Source: Monosiga brevicollis MX1 | Lineage: Eukaryota > Opisthokonta > Choanoflagellata > Craspedida > Salpingoecidae | NCBI RefSeq assembly: GCF_000002865.3 | Contig: NW_001865046.1 | Location: 1,216,988 to 1,280,987, forward strand | DNA: 64,000 bases | Direction of reading: 5' to 3' | In this document: positions 23,344 through 35,035 of the stretch, piece by piece | How positions within the stretch are numbered: the stretch's first letter is position 1 | How the letters are laid out: each line of letters begins with the position of its first letter | Translations under genes and position numbers: made by a program | Notes under the pieces: generated by a model | Databases searched by the model: none | What the model was told of the DNA's origin: nothing | The model's input: only the letters and a program-made list of their open reading frames with translations

Positions 23344-25346
23344 TTACTTCATGGTGGGCATGGCAGTGGCAGCCTTGAGCACATCAGCATCGGCGTCGCG
23401 CCAGAGGCTGGTGACGGTCTTGAGCTGAGTGTAGAAGTTGACGCCGGCCTTGCCATAAAAGTTGCAATCGCCGAGGAAGGAGCCCTTGTTACCGGTGAAA
23501 GAGAAGAAGGGAAGGGGCACGGGAATGGGGACATTGACGCCGACTTGGCCAGACTCAATCTCCATGGTGTACTTGCGTGCCGCAGCACCAGAGTTGGTGA
23601 AGATGGCCGTGCCGTTGCCCCAGCGGTTGGCGTTGACCAGCTTGATGGCCTCATCGATGGTGTCCGCATGAAGGCAGACAAGGACCGGGCCGAAAATCTC
23701 CTGTTGATAGCAGTCCATGTCCGTCGTAACGTCAGTCAAGATGGTGGGGCCCATCCAGTTGCCGTTGGGGTAGCCCTCGACTTGGACGTCACGGCCATCA
23801 AGAAGAAGGCGAGCACCCTGCTGCACGCCGCTTTCCACAAGATCAAAAGCGCGCTGCTTGGCCTGGGGCGAGATCATGGGTCCAATGTCGGTGCCGGCCA
23901 CGTCGCCTGCGTTGACAGTGAGCTGCTTGGCCAGACCCACCAGGTCCTCAGCCCAAGACTGAGCCTCACCAACCAGCACCACCGTGGAGAGAGCCATGCA
24001 TCGCTGACCCGCAGCACCAAAAGCTATGAACAGCGATCCGACCAAGTGTGGCCAGGCAACAGTGAGGCATGACAATGGCACGAGTAGTGGCACGATCGTC
24101 CGTGTTGATGCGCAAATGACGATCTGAGAAGAGCTGAAGCCAAACAAAAGCAGGTAGAAGGGGACGCACCGGCGCCGACGAGGGCGTTAAGCGTGGCCGT
24201 CTTGTTGGCATCGGGCAGAATAACACCGTGGTTCTTGGCGCCCATGTTGCTCTGAACACGCTTGCCGTTGCTGGTGCCTCGGTCCCAGATGTGCTTGCCA
24301 GCCTGATCCGAACCAACGAACGAGATGGCACGGATGGCCGGATCGTCGCAGACAAAGTTGACAGCTGTTGACAGACAAGCATGGAAAAAGGTGGAATGAG
24401 ACGAGTCTTCAAGTGTGCAGACGGAAACACACGAGGAAAGAAAATACAGGGAAAAAATTGAAAAAAAGAAAAACAGAAAAAGAAAAAGAAAAAGAAAAAA
24501 GAAAAGATTCGTCATCATGAAGGCTTGAAAGCACACACAGGAAGATGGGGAATCGGGAGGTTAGGAAAAAAAAAAGGGAATACCTACCGTCATGAGCACC
24601 GTGAATGACGTTGAAGACGCCCTTGGGGAAGCCGGCCTCCATGGCAAGTTCCGCGATCATCATGGTAGCAGCTAAGGGAGCGTTGAGTCGGTGAGGGGCG
24701 GGCATGTTTGAGGGTGTCAGCAACCAACGCCTCGAGGCAACCACCTTACTTGGCACGCGCTCGCTGGGCTTCATGACCATGGTGTTGCCACAAGCAAGGG
24801 AGAGCATCATCCAGAGAGGAATCATGGCCGGGAAGTTGAAGCTGCACACACGAGGGGGGGGGGACGATGGACAGTGCCATGGCCATGCGTGAGAAATGAG
24901 CCATGGCCCGGTGCATGACGCTGCACCTTTGAGAAATGAAGCAGTTGGTATGCAACGCGTGCCAAGTTCTTACGGGCAAATGCCACCCGTGACGCCGAGA
25001 GGAATGCGGTAGCTGTAGGTATCCAAGTCCTTGGCCACGCCGGGAACGGTTTCACCCATCATCAGGGTGGGGATGGAGCAGGCGTGTTCGATGACCTGGA
25101 TGCCACGCAAGACGTCACCCTCGGCGTCGGCCAGGGTCTTGCCCTGCTCCTTGGTGATGGCGGCGGCAATGCGAGACTGGTTCGCACGCAACAGGTGCTG
25201 CAGCTTGAACATGCAAGCTTGGCGTGTCAGAATGGAAGTATCCTTCCAGGTGGCAAAAGCCTACGGGTGGCGCAAAGCAGGAAGAGGAGGGGCTTGAGAT
25301 GGGAGGGGTGTTACCTTGGCCCAATTACGTGGCTGTGGTGCAAAGA

Positions 25347-25389
<43 letters not shown>

Positions 25390-25945
25390 GCACGTACAGC
25401 GGAGGCGGCATCGCTGGCTTCTTGCATCTCAGCCTGGGTGGCGGCGGGCACTTCGGCAATGACCTCGTTGGTGGCCTAGGTCGTGTACGCCACGACGAGT
25501 CAAGTGAGCGACACCAGGTATGCTGTGCGCGACACCGGTCGGGCGGGCGGGCGTCGACAAGACATACCGGGTTGTGCACGGGGATCCAGTTGGAAGTCTC
25601 GCTGTCACGGAATTCGCCGTTGATGAGCAGCTTGACGCGGGGCTATGAGATGGCAGATTGGGTAACGGAGGCGTGGGTGTGAGGTGATCGATGGTTGGTT
25701 GAAAGCGTGCTTGTGCATCTTAGCGCACGAGGCGCTGCGAAGAAGCCTACCGTCGTGCTGGCAAAGCGCATGGCGCTCAGGTGCTACGAGGTGAAACAAG
25801 GAGCGCGGAGGAGGCAAGGGACATGCAGGGTCAATGGTCCCGCCAACATCAACCAGGCCAAAAGCAGATAGACGGGGTGGCAACGGCAATTGGAAGAAGC
25901 ACATACACGCAGGGTCGTGGGACGGAAGAGGGAGCGGAGGGCCAT
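23344..25945 (-). CDS. ALDH6A1: methylmalonate-semialdehyde dehydrogenase (acylating), mitochondrial
   Basis: Nine exons, 25945..25907, 25783..25751, 25642..25568, 25475..25398, 25260..24974, 24841..24750, 24671..24588, 24364..24170 and 24023..23344, join to 520 residues (human 535). The enzyme turns methylmalonate or malonate semialdehyde plus CoA and NAD into propionyl- or acetyl-CoA, in valine and pyrimidine breakdown in mitochondria. The N-terminus [13 protein letters not shown] then [10 protein letters not shown] is a plausible presequence split by an intron. Family motifs are [71 protein letters not shown], the catalytic Cys in [22 protein letters not shown] and [18 protein letters not shown] near the end. 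GQRCMA and the QLKTVTSLW end separate it from other aldehyde dehydrogenases. Intron 4 carries a GT repeat. Confidence 0.96.
25349..25387. repeat. GT dinucleotide repeat
   Basis: A pure GT run in the intron between exons 4 and 5 of the methylmalonate-semialdehyde dehydrogenase gene, next to the donor of exon 4. On the transcribed strand it reads as a CA run. Confidence 0.9.
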
Positions 25946-26330
25946 GGCTGGTGAATACTTGTGTCCGTCAGCTCTCCTGAAAAATCCTTCTAATCAAGAA
26001 GCATCATCGCAACGGGCCGAGGGCAGACATGGTCAAGATGAGTCGAAGGCGAGGCCATTTAATCCACAGACCCATGTGCGTTCAAGCCTCTCAGGCCCAG
26101 CGGACGGCCCGAGGCCAGCGCGGGGTCACAGCTGCTCAACGTCGTCGAGCGACGGCCCCAAAACAGGGTGACATTGTCTCACATTCCACACGGGCAGGCA
26201 GATGCACACAAACGAGCCACAACTCAAATGCCTTCGCTCTATCCCTTCCTTCCCCTCCCGTGCCATTACCGCTACCCGCGCCGAGCTCCTCAGCCGCGAG
26301 AGGCAGAGGGGCCATGCCAGGCGCGTCGAC

Positions 26331-26372
<42 letters not shown>

Positions 26373-27318
26373 GTGCCGTCAGCACACCATTCGGTGGCTG
26401 TGCAATCCGCTCACCGCTAAGAGAAAGTGCGACTACGATCACACTTTCTACATTACAAAGCGTAATGTATTACACACTTGATATAGATTTCAAGTGTAGC
26501 AGTAAGTACACTATGGGAGGATGTGCTAATCGACTCGTGTGGTGTGATGGCTTACAAGCTGATTGTAAATCTGCATCTTCCTATCAAACAGAAACATTAA
26601 AATACCTTCGAGACACTAACAAAAATACATCAACACCCTAATTATCGTCGACTTGTTGACGTCTTTTGATCAACGTCGCTCAATGACATATGGTAGCGGA
26701 CGACGGAGCAGCAGGCGTTGCATGTGTGTTGCCTTTTCTTTTGTTCACCGATCATCTTGCTCTGCTACACGGTCTTGATCTCTGTCCCTAGCTTTGGCTT
26801 TCTGTTTGACCCTGTCTCTGAGTTCAGAACGGTCTCTGGCTTACTCTCTCACACACAGGCGTTTAAGCGTGTGATACTATTCTAGGCGTATCTGCATCTC
26901 TGACAAGACCTGACTCTGGGGTTGTATCTCTGCCACAGCCTCTCACTCAATCTCCCTCTCTCAAAGTACACTTCGCGCTGGCTCATTTCTCGTTTGCGCG
27001 CTCGCTCGCTCCCACACGGTTTGTGACGCGACGGGATCGGAGACGGTGCTCTTTTGCGATAGCTTCAGCTGCGTAAGTGCGGAAGGTGGCTGGCCATGGG
27101 TGCCAATCGAGGGGCTTTGGTGATCGTGGGGCCAGTGGTGCGCCCCGCCCCCCTCACCCCAGGCATGCACGGGACAAGGGGCGTCACGCTCGCCCTTGCT
27201 TGTGCGTGTCGAGCAGCCCTCGGTTCAGGCCGGGCACTTTGCGGCTCTCTCTTGGCGTCAATCAAACGCATTTTCATTTGGGTTCGCTGGTCGTCGTTTT
27301 GGGGCTTTTAGCTTTACC
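25946..27318. promoter_or_regulatory. divergent intergenic region
   Basis: This is the space between the dehydrogenase (minus) and the mitochondrial-type unknown gene (plus), so it must contain both promoters. It has a TC run (about 26336-26369) and, from about 26430 to 26690, a stretch visibly richer in A and T than its surroundings that contains two hairpins. A CT-rich stretch with many TCTCT motifs follows to about 27010. I found no gene. Confidence 0.45.
26450..26497. repeat. two adjacent short hairpins
   Basis: ACATTAC (26450-26456) pairs with GTAATGT (26462-26468) around a 5-base loop. ACACTTGA (26474-26481) pairs with TCAAGTGT (26490-26497) around an 8-base loop. Both stems are perfect. 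They sit in the A/T-richer island of the intergenic region. Function unknown. Confidence 0.7.
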
Positions 27319-29473
27319 ATGGCCATGTCGATCCGCTCGTCGCGCGGTGCGCTTCAGCACCTGCGCACCCTTGCGCGCCAGTACGCCGTCTCGGCTCAAG
27401 AAGGTACTTTGGGTGCCAAGTCGCCGCTTTGAGCAGGCCGTTGTCACCAGCCCTGACCTGCTCCTTATCCTCCTCACCCCGGCTTGGCTCGAATTTTGCT
27501 GAGTAGCGACGAACATCGACTCGACCCTCGTTGAGGCTTACCAGGCCAATCCCTTCAACATTGACAAGATTGATATGAGTGAGGTGCGTTCTCGTCCCTG
27601 CTCTTCGCCGGCTGAGCTTTTACCCTTGCCTTTGAGCCACTGCGCGCAAAGGGCTCGTGGTGTGCCCGTCAAGGTTCGCCGCTTATCCTTCTGCTGGCTG
27701 AAATGACCCGATGCAGCTCCGCTTCGAGCCCGAGGAGAACACCAAGGGCGTTGTGCAACCCCAGCTCTACGTCGGTGACAAGTGGGTTATGCTGTCTTTA
27801 TTTTCATCTGATGGGGGCTCGTCAACCCTTCTCGATCTGATCCGCCCCACCTTTGCCCGTCACCTCTCCCCGGCTGACGCTCACAGGAAGGGCCTTGAGA
27901 TCTTGACGCCCTTTATGGTGACGGGCTACACCTACTTCAGCAAGATCGGCAACTTTGGTGTTGACAAGAACTTTGGCTCGGGCAAGTTCAGCATCAACAG
28001 CCTCAAGGATGCTGAATACGAGGTGAGGGACTTGGTTTCCCACTTTCTCGATAAGCCCTCGCGCCCGCTTCAAATACCTGCTGCTACGAATCATCACCTT
28101 ACACTCTCGCTTGGGCGGCACGTCATTCCAGCTGATGCTGACGAACCGCCCGCTCTCCATCCAAGAAGGCGAGAACGAGCAAGCCAATGCCTTTTTTGAG
28201 CTTCTTTCCGCCTTCCGCAACAAGGTGCGTGCCGGCACTGTTCATCTATTGCTTCTGGCCTGCGGATCCACCTCGTTGATTTCTCTGTAAAACGTTGGCG
28301 TTGACTTGTCATGCCCTGCTCTCATCGTCCTTCATCGGTGCTGTTCTCGGCGGTTGTAGCTGATTGCCCATGTGGGTGAGAACCTGTCGTCGTACGACGT
28401 CCTGAACAAGAAGCACAGCTACCTGGCTGATTCCACCGATGAGGTTCGCAGCAAGGTCCTCAGTGGCTGCACCTCTCAGCTCATGCGTCCCATCACCTTC
28501 AAGGATTCGGTATGTGGCCTGCCAGTGGTTTTTCCCCTTCCTTTTGGCTTAGCTGCTGCGAGTCAAGGATCAAGGCAACCAGCATCCAGATGGTCTACAC
28601 AGGGGTCGATGTCGGTCCTAGTCTGCTTGCCTCATTCAATGTGCTCTCTGATGTTGGTGTATGTGTGTGTGTGTGTGTGCGCGCGCGTGAGTAGGAGAGC
28701 ACTTACCAGGCTCTGAGCCTGCGCGAAAAGGTCTACCTCAAGGCCCTGCCCGATGTCGAGTCAGTTCCCCTCACCCGCCATCCTGCTTGTTACTCAGCAT
28801 GACGTTCCTGGGATGTCGCGGCACGAAAAGGGCGCTTTCCTCGTCCCTCTCATCCGTGCCTCATCCCATCCCCTCTTCTCCCCTCAGGATCAAGGCCTTT
28901 TGCGAGGAGGACCATGACATGGCACAAGATGGCTATTTGCGCAAATACCTCCCCGTCTATGATGCGTACGTTTTGCCGGTGTGGCAGACATCTGCTGCGG
29001 CTAACTCTGCTGCTTCCGCGTCGATTGACAGCTCTTTCTTTTCCGCATCCACTGACGCTGTGTGGTCATGCCGCTTGGTGCGCGTGTTGTCTGTACCTTG
29101 CTTCCTTGTTTTACGCTTCACATCTTTGCAGGAGCGGCGACAAGCTTCCCGTCGAGACGTTCAAGATTGGCTTTGGCGACGTCGTATCTTCAGTCCTGCG
29201 CGTACGTGTACTGCTTGCAATCAGCTCTGCCGAGGCCAAGGAATGGTTGATACCAAGGGGCTGTTTTAATGACGTGCATTGTTTGACCCTGATGTTGTCG
29301 CATTTTGTTTCGCGTAGGTGCAACCTTACATTTACAACGTGGGTGGCAACGCGGGCATCAAGATTGCGCTGCGCCTGCGCTCCGTGACGGTGGGCCGTCA
29401 GCGTGTTGCCAAGGAGGCCAAGCAGACCGATAACCTGGGCACCGACGGCAGCCCCTTTGGTAGCCTTTTGTAA
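27319..29473 (+). CDS. unidentified protein with mitochondrial-type presequence
   Basis: Ten exons, 27319..27403, 27507..27583, 27717..27781, 27887..28022, 28132..28224, 28360..28509, 28695..28759, 28888..28965, 29132..29201 and 29318..29473, join to 324 residues with no internal stop. The N-terminus MAMSIRSSRGALQHLRTLAR then QYAVSAQE has alternating Arg and hydrophobic residues with no acid, typical of mitochondrial import. I do not recognise the family. Conserved-looking blocks are ILTPFMVTGYTYFSKIGNFG, LMLTNRPLSIQEGENEQANA, KVYLKALPDVE and, near the end, VQPYIYNVGGNAGIKIALRL. The block order, with a late VxPYIYNxGGxxGIKxxL segment, reminds me of a family of small proteins in large DNA viruses thought to have an OB-like fold; this is a weak impression. 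There is no membrane segment. Two Met codons start the frame (27319, 27325) and the first is used here. Confidence 0.85.
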
Positions 29474-30952
29474 AGCAATCGTGACCTTTACTTAATTTGG
29501 ATGTAGAGAGTTGCCTTCCACCACTCCTATACAAGCATCACTTCTTGGTTTTTGTCTTTGCGGCTTTGGGTTTTGGCGATGAATTTCTCCTCCTCGTTCC
29601 CGGCTAGACCTGGGGCGCTGGTCGTGGAGATGCAGCGCATCTTGTAAGCCATTTTTTCATGATTGTGACGAGTTCTTCCTCCACTTGTCTTTTCTACCTG
29701 TCCACAAGCCACATCTGTGCCGTCCGTGTGCTTCGAACAATCACAGCGGGAAGAAGGAGTTGAACAGGGTAAAAGAAAAAAGAGAAAAAAAACCCACACA
29801 AAACACCCGAAAGGAAACCACAGTAAAACAGCTGTTTAGCACAAGATGGACCAAGCTTTGTTTGTCTCACCCAACAAAACAGCACCCATCCTGATAGGAT
29901 GGCGCCAACGGCCACCACCCATACGCAACCACACCCGATTGACCCTTTAACACTAATATCCGCTTGATCGAGTCACACTTGTTGTGTGTTGTGTGGCGAT
30001 TGTCTCTCGTCCGTTTTCTTTTGTTTGAGCTGTAAATGTGTGACGGATTTTCCGACCAGGAGGAGTAGGATCAGAGATGTAGACGGGTGTGGGGTATGAT
30101 GTAGAGATGATGGTTGGGGGTGGAGCGGTGTAAAGGGGGCAAGCAAGCTGTTGGCAGAGAACGTGGCCTCGGCCTCGCACAGCCTAGAGAGTGCCCACAA
30201 CTGACCTAGTATGAGTTGCCTGACACAGCTCGGGTCATACACAACGAAAGCGCCCCACGCACACAGGTGTGGGTATTCTCGTTATAAAATAACGATAAAG
30301 CAGGCTACAGGTGTGGGACCATGCTGAACGGGGGTGGCTGCCCTTTCAAAGGGAGGCGTTGGACGTATTTTTCTGCGTTTTTCAGAGTCTCACAACACGT
30401 ACGTACCGCTGTTGGTCTGGCTGGTCGCCCCGATGCCCCGACGCGCTGTGCGCGCGTGTGTGTATGTATGTGCGTATGTGTGTGTGAGGGTGAGCAAGAG
30501 AGAAGGAGAGGGAGGGAGAGAGAGGAGAGAGAGAGGGGAACGTAGCAAAACGTGAGAGAAAAAAAATCGAGAGAGATTCAAGCCATTGACTGGCAGATGG
30601 AAAGCTTTGAAAAATGGCAGCGGCATCATGGTTTTTAAAGGGTGAGCGAGGTGTCCAGGTCAAGAGGATAATGGTGTGGCCATGGGTCTGGGTGTGCTGA
30701 CTGAGCCCCCGGCAGAGTATTATTTTGTTTTGCTCATCGGCAGCGTCGCTTGACCCTTCTCTTTGTGATCGTCTGACCATGTGAATGCACGCTTGCTGCT
30801 CAATGCGATAGGGTTGACTTTTCTCGTCCGTGCTTCCTCCCGCCGTTGCTGCGGTGGCGCTTTTGCGGGGGAGGTGCTTTTTTGCTCTTTTCGTCTTCCC
30901 AGTCCGGCTGGCCTTGATCGGTGACCCGGATTGACTCGCCGTGGTTAAAATC
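29474..30952. other. intergenic region
   Basis: No gene seen. It contains a TG/TATG run and a following GA-rich tract around 30455-30545, and A-rich patches near 29770. It should hold the promoter of the polycystin-like gene. Confidence 0.45.
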
Positions 30953-33900
30953 ATGGCAGTGGAGGCCATGGCACCCGCCACCAAGGGTTTATCGCAGCGA
31001 CAGCGGGGCGTGGGTTGGCCCACTTGCGCGTTTGTGCTGCTGGGCTTGGCGCTGGTCGCTCAGCCAATGGCAGCCTTTACCATCTCGTCAGCCGTCTCCT
31101 CTCCAACGGGCCCCGCTGTCAATGCCTCGCTCTTGGTCACGCCGGCCGTGCTCAATGCTTCCCTTGATAACCTCACGCATACCCTCCCCGTGCGCCTCGT
31201 GGTTGAGGGTCCGCCTGCCTGGCGTTTGCAAAACCTGACCGCTCAATTCGCCACGACCAGTCCTCTGGCGCTGGGAGGCCCCATGCCTGCTCTCACGGCT
31301 GCCCTGCCTGCCACAACGGCACAGTTGTCATCCCAGACGGCCACTCTTGCGCAGGCAGATGTCAATGCCTCATCTTTGAGCCTCGATTGCAACCTGACCG
31401 TGTCTGTCGCGGCCGCCAATGCCATCCATGGCGTTGTCGCTTTGCCCCTCACCGTCACCCTCTCCTTCTCAGCCCTCGAGCTTGACAATAACCAATCCAG
31501 CTACCCCATCAGCTACACCACCATGCTCGCTCTTCCAGCTGCCCACCCCCTCTTGCTTCAGGGTCCCGATCCACTGTTTGGCACGCTGATGACCACCCCC
31601 TGTGAATACGCCGCCGTCGTCTCTGCCATGGCTGAAGTCGACTTTTCCACTTGCGCCATTCCCCTTTCCTCAGTGGCCCTTCCCACGCCCGTCAGCACCA
31701 TCATGACCGTTCTGCAGGGCTGGCTTGGAGGCCAGAATCCCCAGTATCAGCCTCTCGATCGCGCCCTCAATGCCCTCAAGATTGCCCTTGAAGATCTTCA
31801 AATGGTCTTAACAACCACCGAGTCCATCTTGGACTGCGCGACTACGCAAGTCCTGACCACCCTAGCTGACGACATTATCCGCATCTCTCATGCCCAAGAA
31901 GCAGAGGCTCTTGCGTCGTGGACCTCCCTCGTCACCCCACAGTGTGGCAACGGCGTGTGCAACCTCACGGCGGAATCCTGCCAAACTTGCCTCAGTGATT
32001 GCGGCACCTGCCTCTTCGCCTTTGTCCCTTCCAGCTCCAACCAGCAAGTTCCCAACCTGCGCAGCCTTGTCGGTGCCTGGGAACCCTCGAGCAAACTCGG
32101 CGCTGTGCGCATTTCTCCGTCCGTCTTTGCGCCCTTGGCATCGGAGTCCCGCCTTTCCTTTGATGTACTGGATGTTGACAACTTTGCTGGCTACAAACTC
32201 ACGGTATGTGGTCCACGAGCAAGTACCAGACTTGATACTGCAGTGCGCCTCCTTCGTTGTGCGCGTGTGTTGCATCGTTTCTTGGTCGGCTCCACTCTTT
32301 TTTTTTGGCTAACCACCTGCTACTTTCCACCCAACAATAGTATGATGCCCGTATTGACTCGGGTAGTGACGAGTATCCTTACTTGCACACCCCGACGGCC
32401 GACTACGCCGACACGCTTTGCTTTGCTGGATTGTCCTTTGCCTTTACGGCCAGCGGGCCTGTGGATGATCTCCGCTTTGTGCTTGACCTCTCTGGTGCTT
32501 TCATGTTCCGGGACGCCGGCGTCGTGCTTCCCGTTGTAGCGTCCTGGAACGAGACCAGCCAAGCTTGGGAAGCCCTCGCCAATCAATCCCACGATGCCTT
32601 GGCGCAAACTCTGACCTTTCACACTACTCAGTCGGCGCAGTACGCGCTTTACGCGCAACCCTTTGTGGCACCCACTACCACCACCACGGCGGCCACTACC
32701 GTTGCAACCTCAATCGACAGCACTGCTACGTCTGACGCGACTACGACCATCAATCCCGCTCTGGCCAACGCTCTGGCCGACCTCATGCCCGGCACCAACT
32801 CATCCGAACGCGTCAGCACAACCCGCTTTTCCAATACTCTCCTCAACGTAAGGTGTCTCTTCTGCCTGCACGCGAGGGGGCCGCAAAGCTCGCCTCTGCT
32901 GTCCACTTTCCCATGCGTTGCTGACCTCTGCCACCGCCGACTCTGCATGCCGTGTCCCGTCTCATGGCGTTACTCTTCTTTTCTTCCTCCTTCCCTCTTG
33001 CTCGTCGCTGTAGGCTCTCGATGCGATTCTCGACTCAATCGTTGAAACCCTGCCTGAGGGGGGCGTCGCGGTCCTGTCCCACAACGGGGTCTCCATCAAG
33101 GCCGAAAATCGCCCGTCCAATGCGACCAGCAATTATACCGCATCGGGCGTCCAACCCTTCCCCGCCGTGGGTCTGCCTCCAGATTTTGCTGCCGTGCTCG
33201 CACAACTGGGCGTGACCGCAGGCGACTCTGTCAACTTGCTTCTCACCTCTTTTGAGGGGCAGAACCCCAACGCCTCTGGCATCATGGATTTTACCATCAA
33301 GCTGGGTCAAGATAACCTCGAGGTGCACAACCTGTCCGAGCCCATCCTCATTTCTTTTTACGTTGATTCTGACGTCAATGCTTCGGATGAGAGCGTGGAG
33401 TGTCGCTTTTGGAACGCGACGCTGCTGCAGGCCAACTGCACGCCCTCGGACACTTACGACTGCCTCGGCGCCTGGGACGCGACCGGTGTGCGCAAGGTCC
33501 CTGAGCTCAGCCACGATAATTATGTCGTCTGCGAAACCGTGCATCTCTCCACTTTTGGCGTGGGCGTGGACTTTACCATCACGCCTCCCGACGTCTCGTT
33601 GGCCAACTTTAACCCGGCCAACGCCAAGTACATTTGGGTCCTATGGGGCAGTTTCTACGGCTTTTGTGGCCTGATCTACCTATATGCCTTTTTTGAGAAG
33701 CGCGCCTATGATCGTCGTCAAGCAATGATCGATGCCGGTCTGCTGTGGGCGGATGAGCTTGGACCACGCGAAAAGTCAGACGCTGAAATTGACCTTGAGC
33801 TGGTCAATCACGGCTTCTTGGGCGGATGGGCCCGCCGTTTTGCGCACATGATCAAGCGCAAGCATCAATGGTGCGCCATCGTCTGGCCAAGCGGCAAATC

Positions 33901-35035
33901 AGTATATCCCAAGCGCAGCGTGATCGTGACGGCGTTCATGTCCACCACCTCGCTGGCCTTTGGCATGATGGCCATCTTCTGCTACACCGAATCGCAAAAC
34001 CCCGGCGAGAACACCAACACGTTCCGCGTGACCGTCTCTGGCTCGGACGTGTACCTTCCCCTCGAGGGCATCTATTCTTTTTTCATCACCTTTCCCTTTA
34101 TGGTCATTCTCTCGATCAGCCTCGCAAAGTACTCTTGCTACTTGGACCTTTTGCGCAAGATCTGCCCAGCTCGTTATCGCAACCACGCGGCCGTAGCCAA
34201 GCTGCGGCCCAAGATGCAAGGCATGTACCTGGGTCTCGACGAAGCCTACCCACCGGGGAGCCTGCAGCTGGGCCGTCAGATGTCACGCAAATCCTCGGAA
34301 ACGGTCATGACCGAGCTGGACCTGGCCATGTTTGAGGAGGTGGAAATGGAGTCGCGCGATCCCTTGCATGGGGCACAGCCCAGTGCCGCCATCGATGACC
34401 AAGCGCCGTTTAAGGTGATGCGCCTGTCATTGGATGATGAGAAGAACGTGGATCAGCAGGACGACGAGGGTGTTCTTGCGATGCTGAACAAGGAGGATGA
34501 ATTGGAGCGCGCTGCGGGTGATGGCACGCGCGAGCAAAAGCTGCTGCGCTCTTTTGCCGACGAGCTCAACATTGCCTTTGACTTCCAGGATAGCATCTCC
34601 CAGACCGATTCTGGATTGGCGGCCGAGGACCAAGTGGAATATGACGAGGCCGAGATTGCACACTTTGATCGCCTCATGCGCTTTTATCGCACCACGTCCT
34701 ATGGCCTGGCGTATTTTCTCTTGATTACGGGGTTGGTGCTGGCGCTGACCTTTATGGGCTCCATGGACGAAGAGGTACAAGTTCGGTACCTCAAGGGCGT
34801 GGGCGAGTTTCTGATTTTTTCGGCCATTATCACGGCCCCCCTCGTTTTTTTGGTGGCAAGCGGCCAACGTCAAATGTACATGATGCGCGAGCGCCAGCGG
34901 TGTACCGATGCCGAATGGCAATCGCGCGTGGCCATGGCCACGGCCATTGGGACCGCGCTCATCATGACTCGAGCCATGATTCAGCGAGAGATTGGCCGCG
35001 CCATTCGTGAAAGTTTTGGGCTTTCCATTCTCTAG
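30953..35035 (+). CDS. GPS-domain multi-pass membrane protein, polycystin-1-like
   Basis: Three exons, 30953..32203, 32341..32847 and 33014..35035, join to 1259 residues. A hydrophobic segment (CAFVLLGLALVAQPMAAF, about residues 26-43) acts as signal peptide or anchor. The ectodomain has many N-glycosylation sites, a Cys motif CGNGVCNLTAESCQTC (about 330) and a Thr-rich linker (about 565). A GPS-type autoproteolysis site follows at about 713-765: CRFWN, then CLGAWDATG, then VCETVHLSTF, where cleavage would fall between Leu and Ser. The first membrane helix comes straight after (about 793-813). Four more follow near 887-912, 938-960, 1149-1170 and 1183-1204, separated by a long acidic cytoplasmic loop. 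The loop start (HQWCAIVWPSG to YPKRSVIV) resembles the segment before the second helix of polycystin-1 proteins, but I see no PLAT or PKD repeats. It could instead be a lineage-specific GPS receptor. The start Met at 30953 is the first ATG before the signal; a further Met follows at codon 6. Confidence 0.85.

Noticed and set aside
26516-26585. tRNA-Tyr-like sequence with TTGTAAATC anticodon-loop appearance and an 8-base closing stem
   Set aside because: No room for a T-arm after the anticodon-like loop and no A/B box; the cloverleaf does not form.
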